Shown here: piece by piece, positions 44,501 through 64,000 of the stretch
How the letters are laid out: the number at the start of each line of letters is the position of its first letter
Numbering within the stretch: position 1 is the stretch's first letter
NCBI RefSeq assembly: GCF_030867145.1
Contig: NC_134440.1
Span: 9,424,001-9,488,000 of the forward strand
Direction of reading: 5' to 3'
Length of the DNA stretch: 64,000 nt
From: Opisthocomus hoazin
Lineage: Eukaryota > Chordata > Aves > Opisthocomiformes > Opisthocomidae
The notes under the pieces: generated by a model
The model's input: only the letters and a program-made list of their open reading frames with translations
What the model was told of the DNA's origin: nothing
The model's database searches: none
Program-made: the position numbers and the translations under genes

Positions 44501-47500
44501 GTTGGCTGGTCTGGTTGACCAGGCTGGTGACAGCTGTGAGGCTGGTGATAAAAATAATGGGATCTTAGCAGGGGTGCAGGTACGCCAGTGATCGCACGGG
44601 GTGCAGCAGCATGTTCTGGCTGATGATGTTCCTGAGCACCTGGAGATCATGGAATAGAATCATAGAATCATAGAATTGTTAAGGTTGGAAAAGACCTCCA
44701 AGATCACCCAGTCCAGCCGTCACCCCAACACCCCCAGGCCTGCTAAACCATGTTCCCATGTGCCACATCCACACGGTTTTTGAACCCCTCCAGGGATGGG
44801 GACTCCCCCACTGCCCTGGGCAGCCTGGTCCAAGACCTGACCACTCCTTCAGGAAAGAAATTTTTCCTGATATCCAATCTAAACCTCCCCTGATGCAGCT
44901 TGAGGCCATTAATATCCAGGACTTGCCCTGACTCTGGTCCAGATCTGGAGTTCAGAGTTTTCACCACGTTCAGAATACCCATTTTGGCCTCTTCCCCTTC
45001 CCTTTTGTCACTGGTCCAGGGGGAAAGTAACATTAGGGACATCAGAATGGGAAAATAAATATTAAAGCTCCCCAGTGAGCTGCCCAATGGGCTGTGCCCC
45101 AGTGTGCTGGGAGGAAAGAAAATCTGTAGAGGAGCCAAGGGGTAAAAACACCTCGCTGGATCCAGACGTGCAGTCAGTTTTATCTCCCTGCACCCCTGCA
45201 TACTAAATCTAGCCCAGGGAGACTCTCACCCTCTGCGTGAGTGACAGAGTCAAGCATCAAATCTGAAATAACCCCTTGCTGCTCCCTCCTGTTCCTCTTT
45301 CTACGGCAGGTTACCTGAAACCAGGCTACGTCGCGCCAGCCCTGGCGCGGCTCCCACCGCAGGATGCTCCGAGCGGAACGGGGTAAGGACTGAGGCAGCG
45401 CTTTTATTCTGGGTGGCTTCCAGGCTGTCCTGACCCCGTGGGAAGGGCACGAGAGGGAACAGCAAGAGGGTCCCTGGGCTGTCCTGCCTGCTCCTGGAGC
45501 CCAGCGAGGGGCAGCACCCCGTGCAGGCAGCTCCGGCGGTGCAAAGCACCCTCCTCCACGGGCTGCATTACTGCACGGGCCCGGCTGCTGCCATCGCACC
45601 CCGCTGCCCGGCTCCCGCACCCCAGGCTGCCGTCCCGCGCTGCCGCAGAGCCGGGGCCAGCCCACGGGCAGCCCAGCCGCCTGCTGCCCACCTTCCTCCT
45701 GGCAGCCCCCGTCCGGCCCGCGGCCCCCAGCGCTGCAACAGGGCGTCCTCACCGCCGTCTGCCTCGTCACAGGGATGAAGAGGAGATATACGATGACGTG
45801 GAGCCCATTGGGCAGCTTGGGAGAGGCCAAGGCTTTCTGCCGCCCGCTGCGTCCCGGCCACCGGAGTATCCCCGCCCCGGAGGAGGTGGGTGCAGGAGGG
45901 GCTGGGGTGCTGGCTGGGGAGGGGATTGCTGCAGCTCAGAGAGCCTCGAGGCCCCGGCGAGCCACGGGCAGCAGCAAGGACGATGCTGAGCCCACCGTGC
46001 CCATGCCTGGGAGGGCGATGGGCTTCCCTGCTGCCGTGTAAACGGGCAGGGGAAATCCTGATCCCCTCCGCGCTCAGGGGGAAAGCTCAGGGCTTGGTCC
46101 CAGGAGGAGAAAGCTCCTGCTGCTGTTTGAGTCTGGCGTCCCGTCTCAACGGGTGTCTACAGCTTACAGCAGCCTCACGGCAGCACCTCTCCCGGGGTTT
46201 GGTTTTACAGGTGGAGACGCCGGTCGAGCCTCTAACAGAGTTGCCGTGCTGGCAGCGGCACAGAGGTAACAGGGGTCTTCACTCTTCCTAAGGGTCTCAA
46301 AACGGCCAGGGCTCACTGCTGCTTTGACAAAGCTGGTGGTTTAATGGTCTCTGCTGGGCTTGTGACAGAAATGTCCGTGGTGAAGAGCACAAGCAGGAGG
46401 TTTAAAGCTGGCTGAGAGCCCCAGCAGCCCTGGAGGGAGGCACCTTCGGGCGCCGGGGGAGAGCTGGCGCAGGCAAACACGCCGGGGCAGCAGCCGGGGA
46501 GGGAGGGAGCCGAGCGGGGGGTCACCTGAGCCTGCCCGGGACTCGCATCGCCTCTGCAGAGAAACCCAGGTCTCCCAGAGGGTGAAGCCAATGACACTGA
46601 AGGAATGCAAGAAGGAAGAGAAGGCAGACAGGGAGTTTCAGAAGAAATTCAAGGTGAGCGGCAACAAGCGATTGCTTATCCCTCTAAGCTCCCCTCCCTG
46701 CCCGGGCAGGGCACATGGCAATGGCAGAGAGGAGCTGTGCTCCGCAGAGAGCAGCCAGCACCCCGGTCACACCCGCCCTGCGCCCCGCCGCAGCACCCCC
46801 AGCTCGGACTGGTCCCACAGACCTTTTGGCTGCAGAGGGATCTGCTGTCTCCAAGCAGGGAGAGCGGCCGGGGCTGCCCGGCTCACGCTCCCCGGGGGCG
46901 GCTGCCAGGCTGCAGCGCTGCTGGTTGTGTTGCAGTTCGAAGGCAGCATCAGCGTCCTGACTCAGATGATGGTCGACCCCGCCGCGACGGAGAAGAGGGG
47001 CGGAGGGAAGAACCTGCCACTGAGACGAGGAGAAATTCTTGATGTCATTCAGTTTACAAATGAGGAGCAAATCCTCTGCCGGAACAGCCAGAGGAGGTGT
47101 AAGTCTGGAGGGGCTGGTGCTGTGCCCGCAGCACACAGAGCTTCGGGAAGAGGTTTCTTTGCGCACACCACCCCCCGTAGACAGCAGGAGACATCCCCTT
47201 GCTGTCACACAGACCTGACATGTACCCAGCATCTCAAATGCTCCACTTCTCTTTGCACAAACGTCCTGCTCTTCCACCCGCTCAGCACCAGCGCTTCTGC
47301 CGTTAGCTGGGCTTGTCGTCTCCCTCTGCTCAGAGCCTTCGCAGCTCCCGGAGCCTCCCGGCCGCCAGCCCGGCACACCAGGCTTTGCCATGGGCTCCAC
47401 GAGCCACGTCTGCACCGAAGGGTGCTCCCCGAGGCGGAGCGACGGGGCCCAGGCTCTCCCCAGCCAGCCTGGCAGGCTCATTCCCTGCTTTGCCCCGAGC

Positions 47501-48304
47501 AGGTTGCTTCCCAGCGCCCGGCTGCTCCATGCCCCCAGCTCTCCCCGGGACGTGAGACGTTGCGAAGCCCTGCTTGTCCTGGGCTGAGACCTCGCCCGTG
47601 CCCTGGCTCCCGGCACAGCCTGACACGCTTTTCCTCGCTCTCTTGCAGACGGCTACGTGCCCCGCGCCGTGATGCTCCACCTGTGAGTATCTCTTCCCCA
47701 GTCCCTTCCTCCCCACTCCACGAGCTGTAGGAATCGCCCAGCAAGTGCCCGGCACCGACCCAGCGCTGGCCGTTGAGTGCCAACCCAAAACCCTCCAGCC
47801 CAGGCACCGACCCTCAGCACACCGCCGGCTAGTTACCCTGGGCTGGAACCTGCCGTTTCTGGTGTCAGGAGAGGTTCTGGCTCTGGGAGCAGCTTCCTGG
47901 GGTGCTGTGAGCCCTCCCCGAGCTGTGGTCCCTCGTGTGGGACCTGCCCAGACCCTGTTCAGATGCTGCTGGTGGGATGGTGCGAGGGGCCGGCGCTGTC
48001 CCTCTGCATGGCCAGGTCTGCAGCTCCCGGCAGCCTGGGACAGGGCCACCACCCACCCAGGGCAACGTGAGGGGGGCCAGAACCGTGCTCACCCACGCCA
48101 GAAGATCCCGTCTCTATGGGGAGTGCGTGAGGCGAATGGGGCTGCGTGGAGGAGACCAGAGCCCGTGGAGATGTTAGGAGAGACGGGACAGACACGGCAG
48201 CAGGAGTCGCGAGGCGGTGGGGACACGGGAGACCAGACCGCTCACAGCACCCCGTCTTCTTCCTCACAGGGACACTGACATCTACGACGACGTTGAGATC
48301 TATG
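41587..48304 (+). CDS. PRAM1: PRAM1, adaptor protein of the FYB family, ends uncertain
   Basis: Cytosolic haematopoietic adaptor with a proline-rich N-terminus and a C-terminal helical SH3-like domain that binds lipids and signalling partners. Supported exons: 41587-42277 (start uncertain), 45310-45382, 45773-45885, 46211-46265, 46560-46653, 46936-47098, 47649-47682 and 48270-48304, with all junctions GT-AG and in phase. The long first exon is Pro/Lys-rich (ARPAKPRRPPVVDLEKFG). Exon 3 has the tyrosine motif EEEIYDDVEP. Exons 5-7 form the SH3-like domain: KECKKEEKADREFQKKFK, FEGSISVLTQMM, LPLRRGEILDVIQFTNEE, YGYVPRAVMLHL. Exon 8 repeats the tyrosine motif as DTDIYDDVEIY. The start codon and stop codon are not settled; a possible last exon begins at 48699. 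Its position fits human 19p13.2. Confidence 0.85.
42550..42855 (+). mobile_element. CR1 LINE fragment in PRAM1 intron
   Basis: A diverged plus-orientation CR1 segment (GGAGAAGATGGAGCCAGACT, GCAACGGGCATGAGCTGCAG) stopping before the poly-tail. It is older than its neighbour at 42895. Confidence 0.7.
42895..43478 (+). mobile_element. CR1 LINE 3' fragment in PRAM1 intron
   Basis: About 580 bases from GCATGGCATCCGTGGGCAGC to AAACCATTCTATGATTCTAC, including the standard CR1 3' end. It is right beside the fragment at 42550, in the same orientation. Confidence 0.93.
43480..44650. other. PRAM1 intron, no further feature
   Basis: Ordinary intron sequence with a T-rich patch at 44370-44420. A 70-codon open frame on the minus strand at 44441-44650 has no recognisable product. 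Confidence 0.35.
44655..44990 (-). mobile_element. CR1 LINE 3' fragment in PRAM1 intron
   Basis: Starts AGAATCATAGAATCATAGAA and TTGTTAAGGTTGGAAAAGAC, the tail of a different CR1 subfamily from most copies here, and runs about 335 bases antisense to PRAM1. Confidence 0.9.
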
Positions 48305-48698
48305 GTAGGTGCAGAGGGCACTGCTGCCACGGCCCCTTTGCCAGGCGCCGGGTGCTGCTCCCTGGCACGGGCAGGCGGCAGCGATCCCCGTGCCAGCACC
48401 ATGGCCTCCCTTCCTGTTTCCCCTCCCTTCCCTCTCTCCCCGCCCTCTCCATGATCCCTCTCCCTCACTCTGGGACATCCCTTCCTTTCTCCCAGTTCCC
48501 CACAAGTTCCTCGTGTTCCTCTGTTCCCAATTCAGACTTCTCTGCACCCTCTCCCTTCTCAGCTTGCTCCATCCCCTTGCTGCTAGCCCCAGGAACCCTT
48601 CGAGGTCCTTTGAGATGTCCCTGATCCCCCAACTTGGGACACCCTTTCCCGAGCAGTTGCTCACTCCCTGCACGCGAACTCCATCCCCTGGCCTGCAG

Positions 48699-49090
48699 AC
48701 AGCTCTGAAGATGGAGCGGAGCAGAGACAACCGTCTTTCAGCTGTGCTGCTGAGCAAAGATGTGATCGAATTCTGCCTGGCAGGTTGAGGGACCCAGGCT
48801 ACAGCCAAAGGCACAAGGCAGCGCCACAAGAGACCTCCCCAGGGGCCAGACCAGGAGGCAGCACTCTGCCCACAGCCCTGCTTCGGAAGGAGTTCTGCTT
48901 CCTCCGAGAGAGCCCGCGAAAGCCACCGCGTCCCTGCCGAGAGCGCGGCCGGGGCTGCGGCTTCGGGGACACCCTCAGGCCAAGCCTCCTCTGTGGCTTT
49001 GGCTCTGTAAAATACGGCAACGGTTTGAGAGGGTTGCGTGGTCTCATTTGGGAGCGCGGGGCGGTAAAATCTGGGCTGGAGAGGTTTTAA
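48699..49090 (+). other. possible last exon of PRAM1
   Basis: The acceptor CCATCCCCTGGCCTGCAG ends at 48698. Joined in phase 1 to the exon ending at 48304 it reads DSSEDGAEQRQPSFSCAAEQ and stays open to TAA near 49090. The length and low similarity to known PRAM1 ends make this doubtful; another frame of the same stretch stops at 48788. Confidence 0.25.
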
Positions 49091-49827
49091 TTTGGAGAGG
49101 TTTTAATATTTCCCCATCCCCAGAGCATCCTCAGCCTGGGAAGGGCCCTGTACCCCTACACCCGCCCACCCCGTCCCTCGGCTGCCTTCTGCACCGCTCC
49201 CCGCCCCGCGAGGCTCCTGGCCTGAGCCGGAGACACGGAAACACTCGAAACCACCGTGGGCAGCGATGATGATCGACCAGGCGCCCCGGCAGCATCCACG
49301 GCCGTGGGGCAGCCTCCGGCAGAGCTGGTGGGGCAGGGGGGGTGGGAGATATTCCTGTGGGCACATTCAGCATCGTCCGCTGGGCCTCGGGCTGACGGTC
49401 GGCGCAGATTGCCACGGGAAATTCTCCGATTAACTGGGAACCAGTCTTCCTTCGCAGGCTTTGCCCTCACGCAGCCCTTACGGACGTGAGACCCAGCTCC
49501 CTTTGGATCGGGAACCACGATGGGAAGGGCGCTCCGGGGCCGAACCCCCGCTCTCAGCCTGCAGCGGGCGGCCCCGATCCCGGGGGTGGAGGGTTAACCT
49601 GGGAGGGTTCAGCGCCGGCCCCAGCGCGATGCCAAGCCCAGATTAACCAGTTGAAGACGTCACTTTCCATTAGGGGAAAGGCTCCCACACAGCCCCGAAG
49701 CTTTTTGCCCCGGGGATCAGCCGCTGGTGCGCTTGGCTCCCGGCAAAGAGCCGGGGTCCGTGGGCGCAGCGGTGCCCGGGGCCATGAGCTGCTCCGAGAG
49801 GCATCGCCCCGGCTGCTGAGGGCGACC
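49091..49827. other. intergenic spacer before the glutamate transporter gene
   Basis: No repeat or exon was recognised. The promoter of the EAAT5-like gene should lie at the right end; no TATA box was seen. Confidence 0.35.

Positions 49828-64000
<14,173 letters not shown>

Noticed and set aside
44441-44650. Minus-strand open frame ending WHEDLRNNIATLLGYRTK
   Set aside because: It looked faintly protein-like, but similarity seems to change frame, there are no splice sites, and no family was recognised.

Overview
The window looks like a bird genome segment, probably part of a small GC-rich chromosome. The evidence is about twenty CR1 LINE fragments of the avian type on both strands, a solo LTR of an avian ERVL-like family, short introns, and vertebrate multi-exon genes with ordinary GT-AG junctions. 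RPS28, NDUFA7, CD320 and PRAM1 all lie on human 19p13.2, so most of the window matches that conserved block. All exon models were read by eye from splice sites, reading phase and protein similarity known from memory; no search was run.

Layout from left to right: a possible last exon and 3' UTR of an unrecognised plus-strand gene (about 35-1575); RPS28 (minus, complete) head to head with NDUFA7 (plus, complete) across a 157-base promoter; CD320 (plus, complete, unusually short); a KCNV2-like silent potassium channel subunit (plus, two exons, complete); ADMP, a BMP-family ligand (minus, five exons, complete); a cystine-knot gene that fits pinhead (PNHD) directly upstream of ADMP on the same strand (minus, four exons seen, 5' end not found); a repeat-rich stretch with a solo LTR and a weak candidate gene; POLE4 (minus, four exons, complete) with a GC-rich minisatellite in intron 1; PRAM1 (plus, eight exons supported, both ends uncertain); and an EAAT5-like glutamate transporter (plus, nine exons, running off the right edge).

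The most interesting signal is the set of genes between and around the human-like 19p13.2 markers. ADMP and PNHD form a linked pair of embryonic axis signals that placental mammals lack. The KCNV2-like and EAAT5-like genes appear to be extra paralogues of genes that in human lie on 9p24 and 1p32, and both human genes act in photoreceptors or retina. The ADMP and PNHD 3' UTRs also share an identical 17-base motif. The PNHD last exon carries an in-frame TGA that needs checking.

Repeats explain much of the rest: CR1 copies (two with recognisable reverse-transcriptase sequence), CCCAT-type arrays in and upstream of ADMP, a 24-base minisatellite in POLE4 and a TGGA-type array in the transporter's first intron.
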